From positions 10,001 to 74,000 of the forward strand of contig CAXHUQ010000643.1 of NCBI GenBank assembly GCA_964020085.1: 64,000 bases of DNA, read 5' to 3'. Origin of the DNA: Micromussa lordhowensis. Lineage: Eukaryota; Cnidaria; Anthozoa; Scleractinia; Lobophylliidae. Shown in pieces: positions 11,740-23,158 of this stretch (within the stretch, counting starts at the first letter, position 1; every line of letters starts with the position of its first letter). Below the pieces are notes generated by a model. It was not told the origin of the DNA. It saw nothing but the letters and a program-made list of their open reading frames with translations, and did no database searches. The translations under genes were made by a program, and so were the position numbers.

Positions 11740-11881
11740 ATGAATGCTCCACCACACCGAATTGTGATGACTCATGAAAACAACAATGAAGACAAGGCTC
11801 CAAGCCTTCTAGTTCTCAGGAACTTTACTAGTCCTTCTAAATCCAAAACTGAGCATGTCTCAGTGTCGTTGATGTCAGACT
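11740..11881 (+). CDS. Possible 5' coding exon, unknown gene
   Basis: An ATG at about 11740 opens a frame (MNAPPHRIVMTHENNNED...) that runs to a good donor, CAGACTT|GTGAGTA, at 11881/11882. It resembles no family I recognise. No partner exon was identified. A chance frame is a real alternative. Confidence 0.2.
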
Positions 11882-11952
11882 TGTGAGTATTGTCAAAGTT
11901 AAATTTAATCAGTTCCAGTTCAGAATGTATAGTTTAATGTCAGTGAAAGGCT

Positions 11953-11978
11953 ACAGTACCGCTCAGAAATAAGCGAAC
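11953..11978 (+). repeat. 26-bp word repeated exactly at 23615-23640
   Basis: ACAGTACCGCTCAGAAATAA plus GCGAAC occurs identically and in the same orientation at 23615-23640. It could be the terminal repeat of a transposon family; no matching inverted end was found at either place. The surrounding 11336-12409 shows no other recognisable gene. Confidence 0.6.
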
Positions 11979-12409
11979 CAAAACGTACTGCTCAGTGTTC
12001 CCGATTGTAGATTTATTTCAAGATCAACCAATTCAACTTTAAGCGAGAATTAGTTTCGCGATTTGTTTTCTTTCTCTTTTTTTTTTGTAAGCGCCCGTCG
12101 GAGTAATCATACTAGCATGTGCGTGACTAACTCACGTGCGCTTTAACTAAGTCACGTGTTCCAAAACCTGGCGGCCATGTTCACACAAAAATAAAACTTA
12201 GCTTTCGATAGTAACAGAAGCGCAGTGCACGTAAATTGTATAAGATGATATGAATACCTGGCTTCATCAAATGTACGAACAGGATTTAATGGGCAAGAGA
12301 GACAATTATTATGCTGCAAGTTGGTTCGTCCAGTTTACGAAATTCAAACGTTTGCAGTTGGTCAGTCGATTTGGTCGATGTGGAAGTGAAATGCAGATAA
12401 TGACTTATG

Positions 12410-12565
12410 CTGGATAAAGGGCCAACTTTCGTCACTCTTTTACACTGGGTAAGTAGAGTATTTAAAGGGTAGCCTCAGTTCGGTTCAATTGACTTTGAAT
12501 TACCATGTTTCAATGTTTTTCTGCCCAGTGTAAAAGTGACTAGAAAGAATTGAGCCTTAATCCAG
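12410..12565. mobile_element. MITE, about 156 bp
   Basis: CTGGATAAAGG at the left and CCTTAATCCAG at the right are inverted. Inside them GTCACT-TTTTACACTGGG pairs with CCCAGTGTAAAAGTGAC. There is no coding sequence. Downstream to 13085 nothing is recognised beyond a small inverted repeat, AACTCGTG...CACGAGTT, around 12583-12613. Confidence 0.75.
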
Positions 12566-13085
12566 AATGTCTGCCTTTTTTAACTCGTGAAGCGCATGCG
12601 CAGCACGAGTTATCGTGAGTTGTGGACAAATGTGTCGCTCGATCGATGGGCTGTAAACTTTATGCAAATGAGGTACGCTCGCAGCTTACTTTTAAATTGC
12701 TGTCTATCTTAACACTTTCTTGTTCGATTTTTGCCGCGAAAAAAATTCGAGATTCACCGTTTCGTCAAAAATCATGTTTTTTCACTAAAAAGTCATTGCG
12801 GGACATGTGTAAATTTATATTCGTTTGAAAGGTCAAGAATATGACCTTTCTCAGCTATTTTGTTCTTTGAGATAAAAATAAATCTCGGATTACAATGTCA
12901 CATCGAAACCCACGCGTTACGCAAAATTCCATTCGAACTCTGGCTTCGAAGCAAAATATCACTTTCGCATTGACAAATACCACACATCAGCAGAAGTAAA
13001 ATCTATTCCTTATCAATCCAGCTTCATCATGTTAAAATTTCAGCAAAATCGAACAAAACCAGACGGAATTAGAATTTTATCTTTT

Positions 13086-13374
13086 GTGGGTGCGTTTCTT
13101 TAATCAAATCCAAGATTGGATTCTTAAATCTCGATAAATCCTAAAACGGATTTTGTGTTTCTTTATTAAACAGATTAATCCAGGATCACTCGGATCATGG
13201 TGTGTCAAAGGAACCGAAGAATCCACTCTGGACGTGGATTCTTCGGTTCTTTTGATGCATCATGATCCGAGTGATCTTGGATTAACCTGTTTATTAATGA
13301 AACGCAAAATCCGTTTTAGGATTTATCGAGATTTAAGAATCCAATCTTGGATTTGATTAAAGAAACGCACCCTG
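13086..13374. mobile_element. Near-perfect palindromic MITE, about 290 bp (hAT-like)
   Basis: The left arm begins GGGTGCGTTTCTTTAATC and the right arm ends GATTAAAGAAACGCACCC. The arms of about 140 bp pair with very few mismatches, leaving an 8-bp loop. The flanks TATCTTTT (left) and TATCTCGC (right) are a partly matching 8-bp candidate target duplication, which with the CAGGG-type end suggests a hAT-driven element. The 67-codon frame here is a shadow. Confidence 0.8.
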
Positions 13375-15160
13375 TATCTCGCTCAAGTGTTTGAGTAAAC
13401 TTGATTAGGGCGGTAACCCGTAGCAACCAAAAAACACGGGCGAACACACGAAAGCCGTTTTGGTCCACAAAATCCACAAATATCGTTTAACAGCTGAAAC
13501 TTGAATGGAAAAATCTTTTTCGAACTTTTCTAAAGTAATTTAGACGAAAATACTACTTCTGAGTGCTACATAAGAGAGCGAAACGAAAAACAAAGCAGAC
13601 AGGCATGACAAGGCGAAAACAAGCCGATAAATTATTCAACGTGGGCCGCTGCACGTACGCAAACAAACTCTTGTTTCTGGATAATTTCAGCCTTACCAGC
13701 CAGCGAATGGTTCCAAAAATACTTACACTAGCCTTACAAATGTCCTGAATTCCATTTCCGAAAGATTTGGCCCAATTCTTGGCCAAATTAAACATTTCTT
13801 CGCGATGTCCGCCATTACGGCCAAATGCATACTAATTTGTCAGATTGGCAAACTTCTCCCGAGGGGGGGATAGCACGAAAAGAGCTGAAAATTGGCCTGT
13901 GATTGGATAATTATTAGGTCATTTCACTGTCCAAATTTGGTGAAAAGCGGATGTAACGCAAATTTTCTGTCACGATTTAAGTCATCAGACTTCAGTATCT
14001 GAAATTTACAGGGTCGGACTAGAAAGAGTTTTAAAATAAGCTGTTTTAAAGGTCTAAATTAAAAGATATAAGTTAAAGAAGGCTCGTCTACCGAAAATGA
14101 GAACATCGAGAATCGTAAAATCGATGAGCAGCACAAGTTCTCACTGGATGCCAAATTCGTGTGGATTTTACAAAAAAGCGGAAGAAGTACGGTTTTATGG
14201 TATGGTAAATGGGCATATAACGAGCGAAATGATATAAACACAGAGCAATTAGTTTCTGTATCTCTAAAAATAAAGAAAAAAAGAAAAAAATTCAGCCTAC
14301 ACCCGGAGTCAATCGCGGTACACTTGAACGGCAGAGGTACGCAGTACCACTGAGCTATGTCAAAAAATAAACATTCTTATTAGTATCAACTATAAAACCT
14401 CGGACAACTCAGCGGGCTCGAGTCTATACGAGGATTTTCCGTTGGTTAATTTCCTCGTACTCTAAATATGAAAATCAGCCACAGTATTCCCAAAACCAAA
14501 TAATATTAAACATAATCCAAAAAAAATATTTGAATTCGTTTGTTCGCTTCATGAGTTTGCTCACAGAGCACTTTGATTTCTTTTTTTATCTTGATTATCT
14601 GGAACACCTCTCACTGTGCTGTTTATACACTGTAGGTCTTCGAAAATCTGATTCGGTAACATATTACAAAAAGTAATAAATGAAATTGTTGCAGTATAGT
14701 TCTTTGTTATCTCTTTCCATATTCAATATAATTATTTCCTGTTGATAACATAGAGTGTCATCTTTTTTGTTAACTCTTTTACAATTAAATACAAGAAAAA
14801 AATTAAAACTTAGTAGAAATAAAAAGCCATCTGTCAGAGAGTATACATCAGATTGTCATTCCTGTGTAAGTCTAAATGTAGAAATTATTCCTGCCAACAT
14901 GGGGGCTAGACAGGTGCAGGACTATTATAATATTACCTTTTTCATGTACAAGAAAGCCAGCATAATACAGTAATTGCTGGGTCCTCAGCTTTTTAAAGGG
15001 CCCTAGTCAGCCCCATTTTCAATGCCATCAAAATTATTGACATTGCATGTTGAAGTGAAGTCTTATCGCTTTACCGTAAGTTGTGTTCCTGAAAGTATGT
15101 CCCTTTATCTTTAGTAGTTTCACAGTGATTTCATTTGCTTAGACATCCTCCGAATAAACT
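13375..15160. other. No gene recognised
   Basis: Short overlapping frames of 60-80 codons on both strands (13553-13795, 14059-14353, 14755-14973) show no family motif. A degenerate tRNA-like word (ATAGCTCAGTGGTA on the - strand near 14345-14358) lacks a convincing T arm. Confidence 0.4.
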
Positions 15161-15163
15161 ATA

Positions 15164-15295
15164 TTAGTATCACCCAACTAGTGGACTAATGCAAATCCTG
15201 CAATTTTTAATTGACTACGCTACTCGAGGACTATTAGTAATAGTCCTCGAGTCCTTATTACTGCCTTTTCTGTCCAACTAGTTGGGTGATACTAA
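15164..15295. mobile_element. MITE, about 132 bp
   Basis: TTAGTATCACCCAACTAGT at the left is perfectly inverted at the right (ACTAGTTGGGTGATACTAA). An internal hairpin, ACTCGAGGACTA...TAGTCCTCGAGT, sits in the centre. It has no coding capacity. Confidence 0.85.
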
Positions 15296-15299
15296 AGCA

Positions 15300-15520
15300 A
15301 TTATTAGACCCTTTGCCCTTAGGGGTCACGGGCCAATAGCCCATGGGGCAAAGCCAAACTCTCATATATAAACAAGAAGAAAGGTGTGGCTGAGTAGTAG
15401 TGCCCAGTACCCATTTATACATCTGGATGAGGAGAGGCACTGTGGAGTATGAACACAATGCAATGATCCCCAATAGGGGTTCACTGCACCAACCATTGGG
15501 TTACCATGCCTCCTCGTCCT
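15300..15520 (-). mobile_element. Degraded SINE copy
   Basis: On the - strand it shares an ordered set of words with the better SINE at 26640-27040: GAGGCATGGT, ATTGTGTTC, AGTGCCTCTC and ATAAATGGGTACTGG. The tRNA-like head is eroded. Confidence 0.55.
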
Positions 15521-15630
15521 CTAGGTTGGAGTGGAGTTTACTTTGCATGACAGTTGTTAACTCCAATAACCTTCTACAGGGGTAATTTGAATAGGGGTAA
15601 CCTTTTTAACATTGCATAACTGATACCAAC

Positions 15631-16000
15631 TTAAGGCGACTTAGGGCGACTTAAGGCGACTTCAGGCCCCAGAGTAGGCCTCAACATGACAAAAGTCTGC
15701 CACAGGTTGCGTGACATTGCTGGTATGTATCGAGTGTCGGCGCAGTTTGCTGAGTTCTTTAATAGAACTGTTGGCTAAGCTATTAAAGCAGCTTATTTGA
15801 TATTCGACAGCCAGTTTTTAAAAAAATGTGTTTATAATAGATATGAATTTAAAAAATAAAACGTTCATTATAGTCAAGTACTAGCTCGTAGTTTAAAATT
15901 CTTCACAGCCGGGTATATGGTTTTTTGAACAACTGTGGTCATGCGTCAAGATTTAATATAGTATGCCGAAGCTTAGAGAATTGATCCACTACAAAACCAG
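15631..16000. repeat. GGCGACTTAAG array and flank, homologous to 25.05-25.7 kb
   Basis: About three GGCGACTTAAG-like units lead into CCCAGAGTAGGCCT. Further on (about 15910-15985) is a segment (TTTTTTGAACAACT...GTCAAGATTT) that also occurs near 25590-25640. Both pieces recur in the same order and orientation at 25.2-25.7 kb, so these are two copies of one element or a segmental duplication flanking the inverted Pellino block. Confidence 0.6.
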
Positions 16001-16543
16001 AACATTATTTAGATTTGCTTGGCATTTCTGGACAAATATCTACAACAAGGAAGTTGTGCTGTACATCAATACGAAATAGAACTTCCTTCTCAACTGAGAT
16101 CACCTAAATTACAATTTATGAAATTGTAAACATTTCAATCAAATATAAATTAAATTCTACCGAAAACCATTCCATGTATGTTCTTTCTTTGGCAACAATT
16201 CAGTACATGTATATATAAAATGTAACATGCTAAACAACCATTTTCCTTGACTCATCAACAATGGTTCATTCACTTGTTGGCATTTACCAATAGGTACAAC
16301 TTTGTCTAGTGAAATAATTAGTTCCAGTTTGCTAAAGTATGTCTGGTTATAGTATTGGAAATTTGCAGCTTGTTTTGTTACAGTTTATCTTGGTTCCATG
16401 AGATATTGAATTGAAGAGTCTTTCAAGTTTACAGGATGCGAAAGCCTACAATGTGCAGCCCCTTTGGTAAGGCGTTTCAGTGGATGCTGATTAGTTTCAC
16501 AAGTTTCCACAATACAAGGCAACAACCTTAGCAGAAACTTTAC

Positions 16544-16642
16544 CTCTAACTGACTAGGAAATCTTAATGTTGTGAGACCAACAGGACATTGTGGTCTAGA
16601 TGCATTAAGACCCTCTCTCATTTTGTCTATTGTTTCCAAAGT
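16544..16642 (-). CDS. PELI: Pellino, exon 7
   Basis: A 99-nt exon (33 codons, phase 0-0) bounded by TTTGCAG| and GAG|GTAAAG. It encodes TLETIDKMREGLNASRP then QCPVGLTTLRFPS, which matches the link between the FHA-like domain and the RING-like domain of Pellinos (QCPVGLNTLAFPS). The next exon in the protein (QSGSRVAS..., 26271) is on the opposite strand. Read-through beyond the donor gives a non-homologous tail and is not coding. Confidence 0.93.
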
Positions 16643-16863
16643 CTGCAAATAAGGACAAACATGGTTACCAGTCATTCATCGGCTTATTTCAAACTATCTA
16701 AGAAGTCATGTTGTACTGCTAAGTAATTTTTGTGTACAATTATTGTTTCATTGAAGTCCACAAACTATCATTTAGAGCACAAGATTGTATGACCAAACTG
16801 GGTGAATACCAGCCCTAGCCTAGGTTTTGCTAGCTGTTGGGCAAAGTAAGTTTTCAGAAAAGA

Positions 16864-17285
16864 CTTAAGGCTGGTTTTCACTAGCGATGGAGTCGGAGTC
16901 GTAATTGGAGTCATAAGTGCGCTTATGACCTAGTAAAAATTGAAAATTGGAGTCGTAAGAGGAGTCATAAGCTCAACGGAATTGGAGTCGGAAGAATCGG
17001 AACATATCCATTTCTTCCGATTCCGTTTACGACTCTGTCGCTCACGATCTTGTGAGTACTAGATTGTCGGAATCGGAAGCAGAAGCAGAAGAACCAAGCA
17101 ATCACAAGGCCCAAAATCAAGCATTGTGATTGGTTTATCACAATATTGTAAGCGACGGAGTCACAAGCAGAATCAGTGTTCTGCTCTCGATTCCATCGGT
17201 TTTGATTTTCACTAGATCATATCACTCTATGCTTCTGATTACGACTCTGACTACAACTCCGTCACTAGTTAAAACCAGCCTTAAA
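16864..17285. mobile_element. MITE with GGAGTCGTAA-rich ends, about 420 bp
   Basis: CTTAAGGCTGGTTTTCACTA at the left is inverted at the right (TAGTTAAAACCAGCCTTAA). The interior repeats GGAGTCGTAA and its complement many times. There is no transposase. The element lies in an intron of the inverted Pellino block. No gene is seen in 17286-18212. Confidence 0.8.
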
Positions 17286-18212
17286 GGTCAACATTCTCTA
17301 AAGTTTCAAATGCAGGGCTTGAAATAATTTCCCGGCTGGAGCCCAAATATATTTTTCCTTGGACAAGAAACAATTTTGGCTCAACAAAAATGCATTAAGT
17401 CATAATTCTTAAAAAAAAAGCACTTCTCACTCCTCAGAATGATGCTTTGAATTTATATATAAACAATAGCCTCCATTTGGCATGAAAATATTATCGGATA
17501 TTTGTCTGCAGACAATTTATGTTTATGTTTATTTTATTTACCACAAAATACAAGTAATACTAAAAAACAAGGCGATCACACAAAAGTAAATAAAAGTGGT
17601 GAGGAAGCCCAAAAAGAAACCATGGGGCTTATAGATATTGGGCTCCCTCAGTCTGTTCTGAGAAGCAAACAGTTTTCCAAGAGCATAGCTAGAGGAGAAC
17701 TGTGAGCTTTTGAGGAACAATGATGTCCAAGGACGAATATCCGAACGTATTTTCACGCCAAATGAAGGCTACTGAGTTTAGTATCCTTCAACTATTTTTG
17801 CAACACGCTCAGATTTGACAATTGGGGAATATCCTCGCATCTTCCCTAGTTTTAGCTGGGTAATATTCAGTCGCATGATAGAGAATAGGCCAGACCTTTG
17901 TACCATGCACTTTAAGAGGCATCTGTTTCACTTCCCGCATTTCTTTGCAACATTAGTTAGCAGCAAATTCCACACAGACAATAAGAGCTAATAAGGATTT
18001 AACTCGGCCCTCCCCACAACAGTCACCTTAGCTTGGGGACAGAAGAAAGTGGCTGTTGTAGAGAGAGGGCCATTATGGGAGGTAGGGGTGTAATTTGACA
18101 CCTTTCTTTTGGGGGTACAACAATTTTTAACTTGTTTTATGCTTGTTTTAGCGTGTAAATACATAACACTATCAAAATATATCTATAAAACAGAAACAGA
18201 GACCAACGATAC

Positions 18213-18393
18213 GCAGTGTATATGTTGCAGGTCAAAATGAAATTCAGGTTAAAATGAAATTAACCTAGTTTGAGTCTCGATTTCCTTTGTCTTCTAACCA
18301 TAATTATTCATGATCCACGAATAATTAGGGTGAATAGACAAAGGAATTTCATTTTAACCTGAATTTCATTTTGACCTGCAACATATACACCGC
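18213..18393. mobile_element. MITE with arms of about 55 bp
   Basis: GTGTATATGTTGCAGGTC at the left is perfectly inverted at the right. The arms continue through AAAATGAAATTCAGGTTAAA, and a second inverted pair, CCTTTGTC...GACAAAGG, sits further in. It is non-coding. The remainder up to 19102 contains only a small AATGACCGGA/TCCGGTCATT hairpin near 18851-18877. Confidence 0.85.
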
Positions 18394-19102
18394 TTGGCAG
18401 TCATTGATAAGCTGACTATTGTCAAAGGTTCTTTTTGGCAGTTGGGACATGCTTTAGTGTCTGACTGCAGTTGTGGAGAGATGGCCACTGTAGAGAGGGT
18501 AAAATAAGCATAAACGTATGGACTGTTTGCCAGGAGAAAAAAGAAGTAGTCGAGTAGGCCATTGTAGATGGGTAGCCATTAATGGAAATTTGACTGTATT
18601 AGCATACACACCAACAGAACACTATGCTGGAAGACCCACTAATTTGCAGTTGTGACTGATGGATGACAAAGCGGAAACTTGCAACTTCCGGAAATTTTAC
18701 TGTAGTCAAAAGGTGGTCTGGTCGTATCTTTTGTTTGCTTTCTTTTTTGTCCTTCACAGATGCAAATAATGTACAACTTAATTCAGAACCAGCTCTGAAT
18801 CATTTTTTTTTCCTTTTTTGTGTTTTAAATCAGATTTTCCTTTGAAGTGTAAATGACCGGATAAAATGTCCGGTCATTCAACAATTTGACCAGACAAAAC
18901 CAATTTTTGACCAGACCCTCAAATGTGACATCCAAAATGAAAATATAACCTGCACCAGTCAAGCCTGAATTGCCTTTGTTTGGATCTCTCACTGCATGGC
19001 CGAATTCGTACCAAGTGACCTGGCCTATTTTTAGCGTATGAATATTACTGAGCTCTAGAAGCACCTAAAAGACGTAGAATGAAATAGGAAAAAAAAACTT
19101 AC

Positions 19103-19201
19103 TGCTATTTCCTTTAGTGCTTCGGCAGATCGCCAGAGCAGAACAGCTCCACAAAGATCAATTAATGATCCATCAAGCAGAACATTGGACTCATCCTCCA
19201 C
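19103..19201 (-). CDS. PELI: Pellino, exon 6
   Basis: 99 nt, 33 codons, with a TTAG| acceptor and GCA|GTAAG donor. It encodes LLDGSLIDLCGAVLLWRSAE, the conserved Pellino block corresponding to QDGSLIDLCGATLLWRTAD in vertebrates. It is in phase with exons 5 and 7. Confidence 0.95.
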
Positions 19202-19504
19202 CTAACAAAACAAAAACGAACAACAACTACAACAATAGGAGAAAAGTTAATTTCTTCAAAATTTCTGTCCACTGCAGATGTTTCAGCAATAATGTCTGTC
19301 ACTGATCCTTTTGGCTGACACAGTAGCTACTATATTGTAAGGTTATGTTTTGCAAGAGTGACTTGTCAGGCTAGGAAAGTCTCTCTGGCTCTGACAGCTT
19401 CCCTAAGCTTTACATCAGAGATTTCTAATCGAATTATTATCTGAACTATAGAAAACTGAGTGAACAACAGTAAACTTAAAAAAGAAAGAAACAAAAACAC
19501 TTAC

Positions 19505-19687
19505 AGTCTTTCCTCTCTCAGTAGTTGATCTTGTTTTGCGAAGTCCATATACATTACCACAAACTGATATTTCCCGCCATATTGTTGGCTGACAAGATGG
19601 GCCACCCTTAGGATTCATTAGAAGAACTCCATTTGTTGTTAAACCATCCATCATGTTTTCCTCATTTTGCCACTTTGGTGCTTTTTC
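19505..19687 (-). CDS. PELI: Pellino, exon 5
   Basis: 183 nt, 61 codons (phase 0-0), from a GACAG| acceptor to ACT|GTAAG. It encodes MMDGLTTNGVLLMNPKGG and IWREISVCGNVYGLRKTRS, matching the C-terminal half of the FHA-like region of Pellinos (MDGLTTNGVLVMHPRGG, WREISVCGDVYTLRETRS). This region binds phosphorylated IRAK-type partners in the known family. Confidence 0.96.
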
Positions 19688-19873
19688 CTGTCAAGGACAA
19701 CATTTAAAGAACACTGTCACACTCAAATCTGGGCTAGAAATACCTTCAAGTTTACACGTTCATGAGCTAAACTTAAAGTCCACGTAATTCAAAAGACCCT
19801 TACCTTAATTATCAGCTGGAGGTTATCTACTACATGTAGTTTATAGGAAAAAAGTCTTCTTACAACCACTTAC

Positions 19874-20074
19874 CCCTAAAAATATATTACTAGATTTGTC
19901 AAACCCGGCAGCAAACACTCTGGCAGTGTAAGGTGGACTTCTGTCGACAACAATCCGACAAGAGTATCTGGAAATGGTGCTTTTCTGTGTCTCCTGATTG
20001 ACTTCAGCACGTTTGTTTCCAGGGACTGTGTCCATTACGATGAAGTCTATTTTAGAATCGGCTGAACGGCCAAT
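19874..20074 (-). CDS. PELI: Pellino, exon 4 (FHA core)
   Basis: 201 nt, 67 codons, from GACAG| to GGG|GTAAG. It encodes IGRSADSKIDFIVMDTVPG, then STISRYSCRIVVDR and YTARVFAAGFDKSSNIFLG. These are the hallmark residues of the Pellino FHA-like fold (GRSTESPIDFVVTDT, STISRFACRIVCDR, FAAGFDSSKNIFLG). This is the best conserved exon and the clearest proof of identity. Confidence 0.97.
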
Positions 20075-20431
20075 CTGTCAAAAGTGAGAACCAAAATATT
20101 ATATTATTTCAAATCCTTGCCCACTGATTGCAAAGTTCTATTATCGCCTCCAATTATCCAGGACGCTCGATATCAGATTTCAACCTAAACAAACTAGCAC
20201 ATGTATTGTATTAATCCTGATCCTCTTTAAATGCTGTAGTAGTGACGCATAGCGCTTTGCACTATTACTAAAAATAGATTTCGCCACATGAGATTCCATG
20301 AGACCCCCCGCACAGACTCAGACAAACATTGCGTTCGGCTCCAAAAAATGTATGAGCGCGGAGTGCGGTCCTGAAGGAAAAAAGCGAAAAACTTAATCAA
20401 GTTGTAGAGTTAGCTTCTAGAAAGACAAGAA

Positions 20432-20740
20432 ATGGTTGGTACCAAACACTGCTGTTTGGGTGAGTGTAATACCGACTCGAGATATCTCGACAGATGGCCG
20501 AAATCTCTCAAAGAGTTGAACGAATCGGGACAGAAAGTATTCCTACCGTTTCCTAAACCATCCGGCAAGAACATCGAAGACTGTAGGCGTTAGATAGTGG
20601 CTTGTTCAAGAGAATATTTCGCCGAGAAAAAAAATTACAAGAAATATATATATCTGTGCGCTTCACTGGCCCGGAGGAAAAGGAATAAAGTGTTGCTCAA
20701 CAGGCCAAACACGACTCGTAAGCTAAGATCATGGCGTGAA
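20432..20740 (+). pseudogene. THAP-domain transposase remnant
   Basis: The frame from ATG 20432 reads [18 protein letters not shown]..., and later IVACSRE and, after a shift, ICALHWPGG. This fits the C2-CH THAP zinc finger (CCxxxC ... CxLHW). The expected Trp codon before IVACSRE is TAG, and a frameshift precedes the CALHW motif, so it is dead. THAP fingers bind the transposon's own ends in this family. Confidence 0.7.
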
Positions 20741-21031
20741 GAGTGACCTTTAGTTGTGGTGACTTCTCGATCGTTAAATTATAAGGTTTCGCTCTCATCA
20801 GTATATCTCTCAAGGATTTTCCTTTTTTATGCGAGATAAGTGGGGGTTCTTTAAATATTAAGCAGTGGTTGGTTTTGAATTCAGTACCATTTGCTTATCA
20901 CGATGTTTTCGAGGGTTAGGCAACGCCGGGTGGTATGTTGTTACAAAAGGCAGCATTTTCTTACGCACTTGATCGGTTTGCTGTAAAGCCGACTTCCGTT
21001 CAGTGAATTTGACTTTAGAGAGGTTATTTTT

Positions 21032-21535
21032 TCAATGAGATTGTGGAGGAGCCCGAAGGAGGGTTTTGAAACTGGTTATATTCTTATCGAATGGTTTTTC
21101 TGAGGAGTTCTTAGAAGTGTAACCGCTTCTCCCTTTACAAGTCCCTTTCTGACCCCTGCACGTGCCCATACTGTAGTTCAAGAGCGAAGGAATATTCTGC
21201 AACGGAAAAAACGCGCCAGCCAGTCGAAGGAATAATAGAAACAGAGTTTTAGGGACAATTTGCTTGTTCCTGTGAACTTTCTTTAAGAATTTTCGGGGCA
21301 ACCATTTACCATTGTCAGTGCTTGGATAGAGCGTGTGATGATTTCCGCTCTTCAAGCAGTCGCGTACATGTTTCAGAAGCTCGTCTCGTTTCCCGTTTAA
21401 CTTCAATCCTCTACATTTCATCCATCGTTTTAACTATTCCACAGTATACTCCTCTGGCTCTCTTTCAAATTTAGAGCCAGGTACACCGTCCTCATCCATT
21501 AAAACAGTAAAACATTGCTGCGCACTACTCGCCAT
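21032..21535 (-). pseudogene. SAP-domain N-terminus of a transposon nuclease, broken
   Basis: From ATG 21535 the frame reads MASSAQQCFTVLMDEDGVPG, has a TAG stop at 21434-21436, and continues with LKRWMKCRGLKLNGKRDELL, a SAP motif. Its equivalent at 34.1-34.3 kb reads LKRWLKCRGASVSGTRMQLL. Downstream IPSLLNY also fits the family. The rest of the nuclease is deleted. Confidence 0.7.
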
Positions 21536-21632
21536 TCGCATACATTTCCCCTACTTCTCTTACAGAATTGGACTTTGTTTGTCTGAGTCTCGGCGGGGGT
21601 CGAATTTCGTGACGTCATTAGTGCAAAGCGCT

Positions 21633-22051
21633 AAGGAATATTGTCTGCATCATTTTGCATTTTGTGTGTGGGTAGAAAAATGTGTGCACTGGTTTTGGCG
21701 GGTAGTCCAGGGTTTGCACCTTCACCAAGAAGGGTGTAATGAATCGCAGCCATTTCCTTAAGACACACACTTGCAAGAGAGACATCTGAAACAATGGACC
21801 ACAGTACTTAATATTCTAAACATTGTATAGCTGTCCACACAGAAATTTACTTAAAATCACACATAATTACAATGCATGTATACTAAATGTTTTAAAATTC
21901 AACCAATCATTTCGGGTGGTGATGTCATCAGAGGACATCACCATTTCAGACATCCCTCATCGATGTGTCTGATCTGGAATTCAGGCTATGGAAGCTAAAA
22001 TAAGCAGGCTAAAATGAACATCACAACATGCATAAGTTTCGTATTTCATAC
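21633..22051. other. Intronic sequence, no gene
   Basis: Only a small hairpin is visible (GGTGATGTC...GACATCACC near 21917-21941). No coding sequence is seen. The 22151-23158 interval between Pellino exons 3 and 2 is likewise without recognisable features. Confidence 0.5.
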
Positions 22052-22150
22052 CTGAAACATATCAGTTGTAGGATCTCTACTGTATTCAACAACAACTGCA
22101 TTGCCGTGGGATAATGTGTATGATACGCTGTGGGCTTCTGAATTAACAAT
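22052..22150 (-). CDS. PELI: Pellino, exon 3
   Basis: 99 nt, 33 codons, from AAACAG| to TTTCAG|GTATG. It encodes IVNSEAHSVSYTLSHGNAVV and VEYSRDPTTDMFQ, aligning with HSISYTLSRNQTVVVEYTHDKDTDMFQ of vertebrate Pellinos. Phases match exons 2 and 4. Confidence 0.94.
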
Positions 22151-23158
22151 CTGTTTGATTAACCATCCATTAGCATCATGTTTTTGGTCAAAATGAAACT
22201 TTATTTACCCGCAATGGAGCTTGTTGTACACGCTACAACTATGAAATAAACCTTTTTGTTGATGTTGTTCTGTTGAGTAAACAAACTGATTGTACTGAGA
22301 GAAAATTAATTGTAAAAAAAATATAATTGTAATTGAGCAACAAACAAATGAATGAACAAACAAACAGAAGGACGAAAAAAACTTAGAAGTTAACCCATTA
22401 ATAATTATTCAAATTAAGTTTACTTTCATTCGCACAAGATTGGCTGTTACTTAGCTAAGTCACCGACAAAACAAAAAAAATCCTAAGAAATTGGCAACCC
22501 TGTGGCACCCCTCAGGATATAAGCATGCTTTGATATTTTTAATGCGCTTCCAGAAAATACCCATAACTCTCCCCACTGGGGTCACAAAAATTCGTAAATG
22601 TACAAAAGTAAAGAATATTTTCCAGAGTAGGAAGATGAAGGGTCATTTTTTTGTCACAAGGTAGAGTTATTTTAAGGTGTTGAATGCAGTAATACTGCTA
22701 CAAAGGTGTTTAGTTGCGGCTATTTGTTACACGTTGGTTTGCGGCAATTGGTGCATTTGAAACTCAATATTCGTCCTGAATGCAGTGAATAAATTTGTTA
22801 CTTAACAGAAAAGGTATAAACTGAGGCTTTTCTTGCCTAGACCAGTCACAGGGTCAATAATGAGAACAAAAAGCATAACACCTGACTTTCATCAGTTGCT
22901 GTGCCTAAAATGGTTACAGTACTGCATGTAAATAGAAGAGATAACTGTGAAACATTGAAAAATATATGATTATTTTGGACACATTTTTTGCCCTTGGAAC
23001 TTCCACCAAAAGAGACGATATTGACAAGCATGGAATGAAAACTCCTTGTGGTGAGGAAAGTCAGCCTTAGTTACCAATTTTAAAAATCTTACATGACTGA
23101 ATGGTATTGGGTATTTTCTGGAATCACACATGTGCGATTAAGTGTAATCTGCACACAC

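Larger units (their letters stand above)
20251..21632. mobile_element. Fossil ISL2EU-like transposon inside a Pellino intron
   Basis: The ends are inverted: AGCGCTTTGCACTA at 20251 and its complement ending at 21632. The inner parts of the arms also match (GACTCAGACAAAC). Inside are a + strand THAP-domain remnant (20432) and a - strand SAP-domain nuclease remnant (from 21535). That is the same convergent pair and arrangement as in the 29.9-34.4 kb element, but the DDE core and the nuclease catalytic region are missing. It is an internally deleted, mutated copy of a distinct subfamily. Confidence 0.75.

Noticed and set aside
14341..14358. tRNA-like word ATAGCTCAGTGGTA on the - strand
   Set aside because: No matching acceptor stem or convincing T arm could be found, so it is not called as a tRNA.
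16385..16543. Extension of the exon 7 frame to 96 codons
   Set aside because: Homology stops exactly at GAG|GTAAAG; the tail has no similarity to Pellino and is intron.
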